64,000 nt of DNA from Pseudoalteromonas galatheae (GCF_005886105.2 NZ_PNCO02000001.1:744001-808000); one strand, 5' to 3'; shown: positions 35,506 through 43,686, numbered from the stretch's first letter. The notes: a model not told the origin generated them from the sequence alone. Translations and numbers: made by a program.

Positions 35506-36697
35506 TGTCATTATCGCAGGTGGCGGTGTAATAGGCGCTGCTTGTGCTTACTTTTTAAGTCGTGATACCAACCTAAAAATCGCGTTAGTGGATTTAAAAA
35601 AGCCGGGTAACGCGTCTCGTGCATCTGCGGGTGGATTATGGGCAATTGGTGAGTCGGTTGGACTTGGCTGTGGTGTGATCTTCTTCAAAACCTTGTCTAA
35701 GCTCCAAAGTGAAGGAGATACCGAAGCTGCGGAAACATTGCGGCCGCATCAATTACCAGAATGCTTTTTTGAACTTGCGCTCAAGTCAAACGAGTTATAT
35801 CCAGCACTGCATGAAGAAATGCTGACCAGACACGATGTCGACTTTAAGTTTGAACGTACCGGTCTCAAATTCATTATGTACAATCGTGATGATGAAATAT
35901 ATGCAGATAGCATAGTGTCTGGGATCCCTAATTTGTCTTCGCAGATCCGTTGGCTAGACCAACAGCAATTACGTGCAGAGGAGCCTTACATCACTCCTGA
36001 TGCGATTGGTGCAATAGATTTTATTTGTGACCATCAGGTAAACCCATACCGATTAGTTGATGCGTATACCGAAGGCGCGCGCCAAAATGGTGTTGAGTTA
36101 TTTCTGAATACCGAAGTGCTAGAGGTACTGCGTGAAGGCAATAAGGTGATAGGCGTGAGGATGCAAGATCAAAGTCTGCATTGCGACACTCTAATTAATG
36201 CCGCTGGCGCCTGGGCGGATGACATTTACCATCAGGCAACAGGTAAACACATGCCAGTTTACCCAGTTAAAGGTCAAATAGTGTTGTCTGAGCGCATGCC
36301 TAAAGTATTAAATGGTTGTATCAGTACCAGTGATTGCTACATTGCACAAAAGGATAACGGCGAGATTTTAATTGGCTCATCAACGGAGGAAAAAGGCTTC
36401 GACACCACCAATAGTCTAGATAAAATTACCGAGTTGTCACAAGGTGCTATGAAGTGTTTGCCGGTGCTAAAAGAGTCGAGTATTAAACGTTGCTGGGCGG
36501 GACTTAGACCTGGTACACCGGATGAGCTGCCAATTTTGGGCCCCGTTGATGGAGTGGAAGGTTACATTAATGCGTGTGGGCACTTTAGGACGGGGATTTT
36601 AATGTCGGCCATTACTGGCACGCTTATTACTGAACTCATGACAGGCAAACCTACCTCTGTTGATTTAGCTCCATTTCGCGTTGAAAGGTTCGAATAA
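35492..36697 (+). CDS. hcnC: HcnC-like FAD-dependent oxidase subunit of hydrogen cyanide synthase
   Basis: 401 aa D-amino-acid-oxidase-fold flavoprotein, the catalytic subunit that oxidises glycine. FAD motif DVIIAGGGVIGAACAYFLS at the start; later ASAGGLWAIGES, NAAGAWADDI and the C-terminal GLRPGTPDELPILGPVDG with HFRTGILMSAITG. The ATG overlaps hcnB by 14 bases with GGAGAAAAACC ahead. Length is close to Pseudomonas HcnC. Confidence 0.82.
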   Translation: MKQYDVIIAGGGVIGAACAYFLSRDTNLKIALVDLKKPGNASRASAGGLWAIGESVGLGCGVIFFKTLSKLQSEGDTEAAETLRPHQLPECFFELALKSNELYPALHEEMLTRHDVDFKFERTGLKFIMYNRDDEIYADSIVSGIPNLSSQIRWLDQQQLRAEEPYITPDAIGAIDFICDHQVNPYRLVDAYTEGARQNGVELFLNTEVLEVLREGNKVIGVRMQDQSLHCDTLINAAGAWADDIYHQATGKHMPVYPVKGQIVLSERMPKVLNGCISTSDCYIAQKDNGEILIGSSTEEKGFDTTNSLDKITELSQGAMKCLPVLKESSIKRCWAGLRPGTPDELPILGPVDGVEGYINACGHFRTGILMSAITGTLITELMTGKPTSVDLAPFRVERFE

Positions 36698-36768
36698 GCA
36701 TTTGATTCTGCTGTCTTAATGGGATATATCTAGTTGCTGATGAATATTCCATTAAGGCAAGATAGACG

Positions 36769-37803
36769 GTGCAATTACGCAAGCCTAAAAAACTAAACCG
36801 AGGTGATACCCTTGCGATTGTATCACCTAGCTGGGGTGGCCCAGGCACATTTCCCCATATTTTTGAGCAAGGGTTAGCAAACCTGCGTTCGCTTGGTTTT
36901 AATATTGTTGAAATGCCGTCGGCTCGAACTGCCGCAGACGTGCTTTTTTCACAGCCACAATTACGTGCAAAAGATATTAATGATGCCTTTGCCGACCCGA
37001 ATATAGCCGGGATAATTTCTTCCATTGGTGGTTCAGATTCCGCGCGGATCCTGCCTTATTTGGATAAATCCGTTATCTTGAATAACCCTAAGTTTATGAT
37101 GGGCTATTCTGACTTTTCCACGTTCACTACATTGCTGAACCAATGGGGATTAGTCACCTTTAACGGCCCATCGGTCATGGCCGGTTTCTCCCAGTACCAC
37201 AACGCTAGTGCTGAATATCAAGCCTATTTAGCGCAGGCGCTGCTAGGTGAAGTCCATTATCCAATATTCAAAGCCTATTCTCATGGATATCCGGAGTGGG
37301 CAATACCAGAAAACGTCGGTAAGCTGCATCCCTCAATAGCAACAGATGGTCCTAAAGTACTGCAAGGTACAGGGCAAGTGGAAGGGCAGCTATTTGGCGG
37401 TTGTTTTGAAGTGATGGAGATGCTAAAAGGCACAGAATACTGGCCATCGCCGTCATTTTGGCAAGACAAATTGCTATTTTTAGAAACCTCTGAGGATAAA
37501 CCCAGTCAAGACTATATTCGCTTTTGGTTACGTAACTATGGGGTGATGGGGGTGTTTGAAAAAGTATCCGGCTTAATGGTTGGCCGTGCGCGGGATTACA
37601 GCGAACGCGAGATGGCTGCGCTTGATGAAGTGATTTTATCGGTTGTACGTGATGAGTTTGGCTGTGACAGTTTACCCGTAATAACTCGGCTTGACTTTGG
37701 CCATACCGATCCGCAGTGGATTTTGCCGTTAGGAATACAGCATCGCTTGGATTTGGATAACTTCAGTCTAGATGCGATAGAGCCGGTATTTGATTTGTTG
37801 TAG
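36769..37803 (+). CDS. S66 family peptidase (LD-carboxypeptidase / MccF-like)
   Basis: Serine peptidase of the LdcA/MccF family, which trims murein tetrapeptides or cleaves microcin-type aminoacyl nucleotides. 344 aa. Catalytic triad positions are visible: Ser in MGYSDFST, Glu in LLFLETSEDKPS, His in LDFGHTDPQW. The long form with NGPSVMAGFSQY is MccF-like. The start is a GTG at 36769 with a weak site; 71 bases after hcnC on the same strand, so it may ride on the same transcript. A link with cyanogenesis is not established. Confidence 0.85.
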   Translation: MQLRKPKKLNRGDTLAIVSPSWGGPGTFPHIFEQGLANLRSLGFNIVEMPSARTAADVLFSQPQLRAKDINDAFADPNIAGIISSIGGSDSARILPYLDKSVILNNPKFMMGYSDFSTFTTLLNQWGLVTFNGPSVMAGFSQYHNASAEYQAYLAQALLGEVHYPIFKAYSHGYPEWAIPENVGKLHPSIATDGPKVLQGTGQVEGQLFGGCFEVMEMLKGTEYWPSPSFWQDKLLFLETSEDKPSQDYIRFWLRNYGVMGVFEKVSGLMVGRARDYSEREMAALDEVILSVVRDEFGCDSLPVITRLDFGHTDPQWILPLGIQHRLDLDNFSLDAIEPVFDLL

Positions 37804-37903
37804 TGGTGTGATGAGGGAGAAAAACCGTGCTGGTAGTTTTTTTTGGTGCTTGCAGGCAAATTTACTGCTTTTGAGAGAAAAACTAGAACTCGCAGTCAAT
37901 ACT

Positions 37904-37934
37904 AATCCCCCTTTAACACACCCGAAAAACATAA
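37904..37934. repeat. 31-bp intergenic repeat, copy 1 (related copy at 38063-38093)
   Basis: Core CCCGAAAAACATAA preceded by AATCCCCCTTTAACACA; copy 2 reads ATTCCCCCTCCATCACA then CCCGAAAAGCATAA. A third, inverted, partial copy (GGTGTGATGAGGGAGAAA) lies just after the S66 gene at 37804-37822. Each CCCCC block is preceded by a stretch resembling GCTGGTAGTTTTT (37831, 37993). Together 37804-38100 looks like two decayed copies of a roughly 130-bp element. Confidence 0.6.
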
Positions 37935-38173
37935 CTGCTCGGCGGGTAAACCACCTCCCACAAAACTATCTGCACTGCTAATTAAGAGGCTATGCTGATA
38001 GTTTTTGCAACCCTTGCAAACAGCTTTATCGTAAAAATCGTAGAAGATCTCACAAGCAACTTATTCCCCCTCCATCACACCCGAAAAGCATAAGCCGATA
38101 TGCAATGTGCCGACAGGATGTCGGCCAAGTCTTGTCTGGCATAGTGAGAAATCATTGATGAAGAAATCATTGA

Positions 38174-38220
38174 TGACACCCACTACTATTAACATCAAAG
38201 CTGAGGAAGTGAAGTAAAAG
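38174..38220. repeat. 47-bp flanking repeat, left copy
   Basis: Begins TGACACCCACTACTATTAAC and ends CTGAGGAAGTGAAGTAAAAG. A near-identical copy lies at 40049-40096, so the pair brackets the RAYT pseudogene and the NTF2-like gene. Just before it, AGAAATCATTGATGA is duplicated in tandem (38148-38176). The stretch 38221-38380 shows no gene. Confidence 0.75.
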
Positions 38221-38380
38221 AATATCTAAACACTCCAGTCATTTTGGTCAAAAACGTTTATCGATAGGTTAATTCTTATCGCCTAGGCATATCTCTACAT
38301 TAAAACAGGGTTATCGCCGCACGACAAAGCACTGCTAATACAACAGTAAGAAAATTCTAGAATTGAGAATGTGAGTTATG

Positions 38381-39351
38381 CTAAGCCAGCAAGCGCTCGC
38401 AGTTTGTTAGGTTTGTCCGTCGTCGTTTTTGCAGTGTTTCGCAGTAAGCGGTTATCCTACGCTCTCGGCCAACCGCGCCGTGGAATATCCGAGAAAACTG
38501 CGTAGTAAGTTTTATCCAGTTCTCAGGCTCAATATTGAGTCGAGTGAGTATGGGTTGTGACTCAAAAATATAGCCTCGTTTGTCGGCGCGAATATATTGG
38601 CCTGTGAGTTCAACCAATTCGATATAAGACTTGAGCTCAAAAGGCAGGCCTTTAGGCATGTGTTTTCGTGGGCTGCCAGCAAAGCGTAATAGGCTTTTTG
38701 GTTGTTTGCCCAGCTTAGCGTGGTCGATGCGTTTTTTGATGCTGGTGTAGTCTGAGGTTTCAGGCGTTGCGGCAATTTTGGCTCGAATTGGGTTTAGGTC
38801 TACGTAAGCGAGGCAGGCAGCCAGTGCAGCTTCATCCAATAGTGCTTGGGATTTGAATCGTCCTTCCCAAAACCGACCTGTACAATTATCTTCTTTATTT
38901 GCTCGGCGGGCGATGTCTTCGTTAAGCACTCGCATAAACCAGCTAATATCTGCGAGCCTTTCTCTGTACTTATCAACCAGCTCATCGAGTATCAATTGCT
39001 CCGACTCATTGAGTGGCTCATCTTCAATAAACTTTTGGCTTATCCAATTGCCTTTAAATAACTTGTGCCATCGCATCACAGTCGCTTTATCCGACAGGCG
39101 CTTAGCCTTTTTATCATCAACATATAAAACAATGTGGGTGTGATTACTCATCACGGCATAAGCACAGACATCAATACAAAACACGGAGCCCAGCATCGGA
39201 GCTTTTCTTCAACCCAATCCCGGCGGTGCTCGTATGATTTTCCAGAAAATTTATCTTCACCGCATAAAAAGGCGCGCCTTACGCAACGGGAGATACAGTG
39301 ATAATATTTGGTGTCGGTTAAACTGATTTGTCTTTTACGGGCAGTAGCCAT
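38381..39351 (-). pseudogene. REP-associated tyrosine transposase (RAYT), frameshifted
   Basis: Y1-transposase of the IS200/IS605-like RAYT type, which mobilises REP palindromes. The N-terminal part (39351 down to about 39197: MATARKRQISLTDTKYYHCI, then SRCVRRAFLCGEDKFSG) is in one frame. The rest (from 39196: MLGSVFCIDVCAYAVMSNHTH and on) is in another. Joining them needs one extra base in the CTCCGATG junction, so a single-base deletion explains the break. The metal-binding HxH (SNHTHIVL) and the catalytic-helix segment [26 protein letters not shown] are intact. Programmed frameshifting cannot be excluded but no slippery run is present. Confidence 0.85.
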
Positions 39352-39601
39352 AGTTTAGTTTCCTCAATCCTTTGAGTGTAGATTCAAAGCTTAGGCGGTA
39401 TCTTAGGAAGGTGCAAATTAGCGGTGGGTGTCTGGTTTAAATTGTGATACGGGCAGTAGCCATAGTTTGGTTTCCTCAATCCTTTGAGTGCAGAATTAAA
39501 GCTTAGGCGGTATCTTAGGAAGGTGCAAATTAGTAGTGGGTGTCAGCTATTTATTCATTAGGAAGGTGCAAATTAGTAGTGGGTGTCAGCTATTTATTCA
39601 T
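39336..39601. repeat. Tandem copies of the RAYT 5' leader
   Basis: A 112-bp period gives two copies of the segment beginning TACGGGCAGTAGCCATAGTTT (39336 and 39448), which contains the first five RAYT codons and its leader. The 3' part of the second copy is duplicated again with a 43-bp period (39516-39558 and 39559-39601, exact). Each copy contains GGTGCAAATTAG and GTGGGTGTC; the latter is the reverse complement of the GACACCCAC in the 38174 repeat, so both ends of the island carry the same REP-like word in opposite orientation. Confidence 0.8.
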
Positions 39602-39627
39602 TTAGATTTCGAGAGAAGTATTTGAAC

Positions 39628-39999
39628 ATGGAAGAAATAAGAAAGATTAGAGAAGCGTGGCTACAAGCCTATTTGGATGGTAACACAGTTACACTTGAGC
39701 AAATTGAGTCTGAGAATTTTTCTATTGTATCTGGGCAAGGTGTTGAATCTAACCCGGCTAGGCTCAAAAATATCGCGGCTCGCAAATTAAACGGGAAATG
39801 GTTTGGACCCTTTACCAGTTTTCAGAACTCCCAAATGGAGTATCAACAGTTGGGTCCAGTTACAACTGTAACTGGTTTTTGCCAAATTATAGGTAAAGAT
39901 AGGATAATTCGCTCGAGCTACATTTCCGAAGTGTGGCAAAAAATAAACGGCAAGTGGCGAATCATCCTAGCGCATGCTTCGGCGAAAAATGAGATTTAA
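39628..39999 (+). CDS. NTF2-like (SnoaL/DUF4440-type) small protein
   Basis: 123 aa from the ATG at 39628 (GAGAG ahead); the frame is open to 39583 but runs into the tandem repeat. The cone-shaped NTF2-like fold is suggested by IRKIREAWLQAYLDGNTVTLEQIESENFSIVSG and the final SEVWQKINGKWRIILAHASA, the classical ending of DUF4440 proteins. A steroid-isomerase-like binding pocket is likely but the ligand is unknown. It lies inside the repeat-bounded island and its promoter is probably in the repeats. Confidence 0.7.
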   Translation: MEEIRKIREAWLQAYLDGNTVTLEQIESENFSIVSGQGVESNPARLKNIAARKLNGKWFGPFTSFQNSQMEYQQLGPVTTVTGFCQIIGKDRIIRSSYISEVWQKINGKWRIILAHASAKNEI

Positions 40000-40048
40000 C
40001 AAATTGTACATGCCTATTTCAGCTAGAAAGAATCAAGTACAAAACAAG

Positions 40049-40096
40049 TGACACCCTCACTATTAATATCAAAGCTGAGGAAGTGAAGTAAAAAAG
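40049..40096. repeat. 47-bp flanking repeat, right copy
   Basis: TGACACCCTCACTATTAATA then ATCAAAGCTGAGGAAGTGAAG and an A-run; same orientation as the copy at 38174-38220, with a few changes near the left end. Confidence 0.75.
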
Positions 40097-40198
40097 TATA
40101 AAAATACTTCAATTGGGCTTTGTGCGTTACTCACAAATTATGGCTAACTATTTTTGCCGTTAATTTTGGCCTAATTAACAAAAAATAACTGTAGTTCT

Positions 40199-40792
40199 AT
40201 GAAATATTTTAGAAAAATGATTGAGCATTTTATTCCTGTCAATGATGATGAATGGGATTATGCTTGCGGAATATTTGACATTAAACACGTAAAAAAAGGA
40301 ACAACGGTACATCATGCAGGTGAGGTGTTTAATGAAATATGGTTTATTAAAAGTGGTTTAGCCAGATCATATTTAAGTGATATAAATGGCAAAGATCATA
40401 CTTGGCAGCTCTATTTTCGTGGAAAAAGTAAGCATGGTTTAAATCACTTTATGGACGATAGCGTAAGCTTTTATGAAAAAACAGGGTCAATGCTTAACTT
40501 TGAAATTCTTGAAGATTCGGTTTTTTATGTGGCGCCTCTGGAAGCACTTGATAAGCTTTTATCGCAAGATAAAAAGTGGGAGGTATTAGCACGGACATGG
40601 ATACATAACACCTATTATTCTGCAACATACAAACGTGTCCTTTCTCTCATGTCTGAGACTGCTGCACAGAGGTATGCTCGTTTACTCGATGAATACCCTT
40701 ATATATTTAAGCAAGTTAAGTCTTATCATGTGGCCTCTTATCTGGGTGTCGCTCCCCAAACATTGAGTAAATTAAAAAATGAATCTAGGTGA
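40199..40792 (+). CDS. Crp/Fnr-family transcriptional regulator
   Basis: 197 aa. An N-terminal cyclic-nucleotide-binding-type beta barrel (about 20-115: VKKGTTVHHAGEVFNEIWFIKSGLARSYL) is followed by a helix and a short C-terminal HTH (VASYLGVAPQTLSKLKNE). The missing Gly-Glu/Arg phosphate cassette argues against cAMP binding. The C-terminal end is shorter than in Crp. AT-rich codon use (many AAA, TTT, TAT) relative to the neighbours suggests recent acquisition. Confidence 0.78.
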   Translation: MKYFRKMIEHFIPVNDDEWDYACGIFDIKHVKKGTTVHHAGEVFNEIWFIKSGLARSYLSDINGKDHTWQLYFRGKSKHGLNHFMDDSVSFYEKTGSMLNFEILEDSVFYVAPLEALDKLLSQDKKWEVLARTWIHNTYYSATYKRVLSLMSETAAQRYARLLDEYPYIFKQVKSYHVASYLGVAPQTLSKLKNESR

Positions 40793-40844
40793 ATGAACTT
40801 TAGTACTCCGTTGTTTACCATGCTTTTTTCAACGGAGATTAATA

Positions 40845-40967
40845 ATGAATATCGCTCATAAATTTAGAAGCCATCAGGAACAAAACTCGTCGCTTTACAT
40901 TGATAACTTCAGGAGTGTAAGTGGCGTCGCCAAACTAAGTGTTATACATGCATGGAGCACATCATGA
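40845..40967 (+). CDS. 40-aa small ORF coupled to the HAB-mutase-like gene
   Basis: Reads MNIAHKFRSHQEQNSSLYID then NFRSVSGVAKLSVIHAWSTS. GGAG lies 7 bases before the ATG, and its TGA overlaps the next ATG in ATGA (40964-40967). It may be a leader peptide or the remnant of a longer gene. No family recognised. Confidence 0.4.
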   Translation: MNIAHKFRSHQEQNSSLYIDNFRSVSGVAKLSVIHAWSTS

Positions 40968-41395
40968 TAGAACTGACACAGATAGGCGCTCGACTCATCT
41001 TTATTGGAATGGCTTTGTTTCTTGCCGGTTTAATACAAGGTGCGTTGATACCAGTGGTTAAAAATTCCCGAATGGCGCTTTCCGCTCACTTAACTGCTGT
41101 TCAATGTGGAATGGCCCTAGCGATCTTTGGTGTTATCTGGTCGTTGGTCGAGCTGCCTTTATCTTTAGAACTCTTTGTGGCTTATGGCTCGGCCTTGGGA
41201 TTTATCCTTATTTGGCTGGGAATAACTTTGGCATCTGTAACAGGTGCAAGTATAGCACTTCCAATCGCTGGAGCTGGATTTTCATCAACTGTCACTGCAG
41301 AATTAACCGTTAAGATTATGGTGCGTTCTGGGTCATTATTATCACTAATTGCCTGTACCTTCTTGGCTTTTGGGTTACTGCCAATACTGCGGTAG
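40964..41395 (+). CDS. Four-helix membrane protein, hydroxylaminobenzene-mutase-like
   Basis: 143 aa from the ATG at 40964 (GGAG six bases ahead). Four membrane helices. The first loop, VKNSRMALSAHLTAVQCGMALAIFGVIW, closely resembles the conserved NPRMGLSAHL region of hydroxylaminobenzene mutases (HabA/HabB), which isomerise hydroxylaminoarenes to aminophenols. Many genomic members have no proven activity, so I name the family, not the reaction. Confidence 0.6.
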   Translation: MIELTQIGARLIFIGMALFLAGLIQGALIPVVKNSRMALSAHLTAVQCGMALAIFGVIWSLVELPLSLELFVAYGSALGFILIWLGITLASVTGASIALPIAGAGFSSTVTAELTVKIMVRSGSLLSLIACTFLAFGLLPILR

Positions 41396-41431
41396 TCGAA
41401 ATTAATGCATAAAGAGGTCATCTAACTTGCC

Positions 41432-41477
41432 TCGCTTTTTTGGCTATGTGTAAGCACTCGCTTAGCCTAAAAAGCGA
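41432..41477 (+). terminator. Long imperfect inverted repeat in the 41396-41698 gap
   Basis: TCGCTTTTTTGGCTA (41432-41446) pairs with TAGCCTAAAAAGCGA (41463-41477), 14 of 15 positions. A second inverted pair (AGTTAAGTTTTGTATC near 41491 and GATAAAACTTAAC near 41537) follows. The 303-base gap holds no gene I can support besides the Zur-type site. Confidence 0.5.
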
Positions 41478-41653
41478 CTAGCGCGGCAATAGTTAAGTTT
41501 TGTATCTGGCACTTCCTGTACTTTTCTGTCTCTGAAGATAAAACTTAACGTCACTACCATCTTTCAAACACTCGCAGTTATGCGCTTTTTAGAGACGGCG
41601 CGGCGGCCTTTTATTTTTACAGCTTTTAATGTTTCACTCTTCTTTGTTTGGTA

Positions 41654-41668
41654 TGTTATATTGTATCA
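41654..41668 (+). promoter_or_regulatory. Zur-type box upstream of merC-like gene
   Basis: TGTTATATTGTATCA fits the gammaproteobacterial Zur pattern TGTTATA-N-TATAACA with a perfect left half and 5 of 7 in the right half. It ends 30 bases before the GTG start, where it would cover the core promoter. MerC-like and DUF1826 genes are recurring Zur targets. Confidence 0.55.
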
Positions 41669-41698
41669 AGTTGATGTAGGCATGACGAAGGAGAAAGC

Positions 41699-42076
41699 GT
41701 GAGCGCAAAAGTGCAGTCGTTTGGAGACAAGGCAGCAATTGGGTTATCTATGTTGTGTATAGTCCATTGTTTAATATTACCTTTTTTATTAATTGTACTT
41801 CCTCCCTTTGCGGGCCTATTAGCGCTATCTGATGAGGTATTTCATCAGTGGTTACTAATAGCCGTTATACCCATTAGTATATTCGCTCTCGGGTTTGGCT
41901 ATGTGCGGCATAAGTCGTGTCTTGTCGTGAGTTTAGGGCTCGTGGGCTGCACACTCTTGGTGTTAGCAACTTTTTTGGGTGAACAAGGTGGAGAAACCTT
42001 GTTCACAGTGCTTGGCTCTATGCTCATCTCCTACGCTCATCTTCGAAACTATGCGCTGCGTCGCAATTTTCACTAA
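41699..42076 (+). CDS. MerC-domain membrane protein
   Basis: 125 aa from a GTG with AAGGAG six bases upstream. Four membrane helices and the MerC features: GDKAAIGLSMLCIVHCLILPFLLIVLP with the Cys-x2-HC pair in helix one, and FGYVRHKSC in the middle. MerC-type proteins are small heavy-metal transporters; next to DUF1826 and behind a Zur-type site, zinc is the likelier cargo than mercury. Confidence 0.85.
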   Translation: MSAKVQSFGDKAAIGLSMLCIVHCLILPFLLIVLPPFAGLLALSDEVFHQWLLIAVIPISIFALGFGYVRHKSCLVVSLGLVGCTLLVLATFLGEQGGETLFTVLGSMLISYAHLRNYALRRNFH

Positions 42077-42099
42077 ATAAAACCCTATTTGGAGTTACT

Positions 42100-42738
42100 A
42101 TGAATAGCCTTATGCCTATGGAGCCGTTGTTTGACGTGGACTCTTTGCATCATCAGCAGTCAGAGCATGCCACCGTGTTAACCAAGATTTATGAGCCCAA
42201 CACCAATATTGTGATTTGGCAACATGCATTATCATCTGCTTTGAAAGCAGAGTTTGGGCGCTACTTAGAAACAGCAAAAGAGCTAGAATTAGCCCTACAA
42301 ATTGCGACTAGCAAGATCACTTGCGAAGTTAGTGAGCCATTAAAGCGTTTGAATTTTAGCGATACGATGGTGGCGCATATTATTGAAATTGTGGATATGT
42401 TTAGCTGCTTATTTGAGCTTCGCGTCGTTGGCTTACGGTTAAAAACGCTCGAGACTGCAATGTGCCCGAAATTTCATGTTGATAAAGTGCCAGTACGACT
42501 GGTGACTACACTCGCAGGCGCTGGCAGCGAGTGGCTTAGAAACCAGCATGTATCAAGGGATGGCAACAAACTGACTATTTCTCCTGAAGCAGACGCAATA
42601 TCGCTTGCCTGTGGGGATGTGGCATTATTAAAAGGTGAGCGTTGGGACGGTAATGAAGGCCGTGGCTTAGTGCATCGCTCACCAGCAGTAGTTACAGGGG
42701 AAAAGCGATTACTACTGACTTTAGATTTTATCGCCTAG
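42100..42738 (+). CDS. DUF1826 protein, probable zinc-starvation gene
   Basis: 212 aa, soluble. The DUF1826 core is plain: MCPKFHVDKVPVRLVTTLAGAGSEWL followed by ISLACGDVALLKGERW and the terminal RGLVHRSPAVVTGEKRLLLTLDF. The Cys/His placement in CPKFHVD could bind a metal. GGAG precedes the ATG by six bases, 23 bases after merC. Function not known; the family follows zinc-responsive genes in many proteobacteria. Confidence 0.85.
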   Translation: MNSLMPMEPLFDVDSLHHQQSEHATVLTKIYEPNTNIVIWQHALSSALKAEFGRYLETAKELELALQIATSKITCEVSEPLKRLNFSDTMVAHIIEIVDMFSCLFELRVVGLRLKTLETAMCPKFHVDKVPVRLVTTLAGAGSEWLRNQHVSRDGNKLTISPEADAISLACGDVALLKGERWDGNEGRGLVHRSPAVVTGEKRLLLTLDFIA

Positions 42739-42750
42739 ATTGGATTCATT

Positions 42751-43686
42751 ATGACAACAAAATTAACAGCATTTGTATTTAGCACTATTTTTGGCCTTTC
42801 GCTATTGGGATGCCAGTCAGAGCCTTCAAATATCGGTATCTCTAAGGTGAGCAGCCAAGCAATCGCCGCACCGCTTAAAATTGCGACTTGGAACATGGAG
42901 CATTTAGCATATCCATCGAGCGTAGGGTGTAGGCCTCGTGACGAGCAGGAGATAAGCGCATTGCGCGATTATGCAAAAGGGCTTAATGCTGATGTTATTG
43001 CGCTGCAAGAGGTCGCATCGGTTAAAGCGCTGGAGCAGGTCTTTCCAAGCAGTGAATGGCAATTACTGATTTCAAGTCGAGCAGATAGCGCGACGTATGA
43101 TTGTAGAGATAGTGGCAACCTGTCCACACAACAGAAAACCGCGTTTGCGATTAGAAATAACCTTGTCCCAAGCAAAGTGGATAACGTGAGCGAACTTAGC
43201 GTGAATGTTGAAGGGCTACGACATGGCCTAGTTGTGACCTTAGATACTCAGTTTGGTGAGCTTTCAGTGCTTAATGTTCACCTTAAAAGCGGTTGTTTTG
43301 TTGATAACTACTCGACTTCGGATAAAAAAGCTTGTCGATTGCTGGCAGAGCAATTACCAGTACTTAAGTCTTGGTTGGAGAAACGCGCAAATAGCAACAC
43401 CATTGTGTTGGGCGACTTCAATCATCGTTTAAGTCATGGCGACAATCAATTTTGGCAGCAGTTAACCAAGCACCAAAATAATGCTTCTGCACCTTTGGTA
43501 AACGCAACTAAAACACTGACAGGTTGTCACCCACGTTACCCAGTTCCGATTGACCATATATTGCTAAGCAACAAGCTTGCAAACACGGTAAAATTTGACC
43601 CCAGCGTACATTTTTTTGCGGATATGTCTGAAGAGAGAATGCTCAGCGATCACTGCGCTATTTCGGTGTCAATTACTGTGCGCTAA
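42751..43686 (+). CDS. Lipoprotein of the endonuclease/exonuclease/phosphatase (EEP) family
   Basis: 311 aa. Signal peptide with lipobox SLLGC (Cys21). The DNase I-like fold then shows its catalytic signposts: IATWNMEHL, DVIALQEVAS (metal-binding Glu), LGDFNHRL (Asp/Asn) and the final LSDHCAISV (Asp-His). CRPRDEQEISALRDYA is typical of surface members. Substrate may be extracellular DNA, a phospholipid or a phosphoester. It lies 12 bases after DUF1826 and could share its zinc-responsive transcript. Confidence 0.85.
   Translation: MTTKLTAFVFSTIFGLSLLGCQSEPSNIGISKVSSQAIAAPLKIATWNMEHLAYPSSVGCRPRDEQEISALRDYAKGLNADVIALQEVASVKALEQVFPSSEWQLLISSRADSATYDCRDSGNLSTQQKTAFAIRNNLVPSKVDNVSELSVNVEGLRHGLVVTLDTQFGELSVLNVHLKSGCFVDNYSTSDKKACRLLAEQLPVLKSWLEKRANSNTIVLGDFNHRLSHGDNQFWQQLTKHQNNASAPLVNATKTLTGCHPRYPVPIDHILLSNKLANTVKFDPSVHFFADMSEERMLSDHCAISVSITVR

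Noticed and set aside
33785..36697. D-hydroxyproline dehydrogenase or opine oxidase instead of HcnABC
   Set aside because: Same subunit plan, and putA is not far away, but subunit lengths, the HcnA cluster region and the ANR/FNR promoter favour HcnABC. Not fully excluded.
38381..39351. Programmed frameshift in the RAYT gene
   Set aside because: No slippery heptamer or downstream structure at the CTCCGATG junction; a one-base deletion is simpler.
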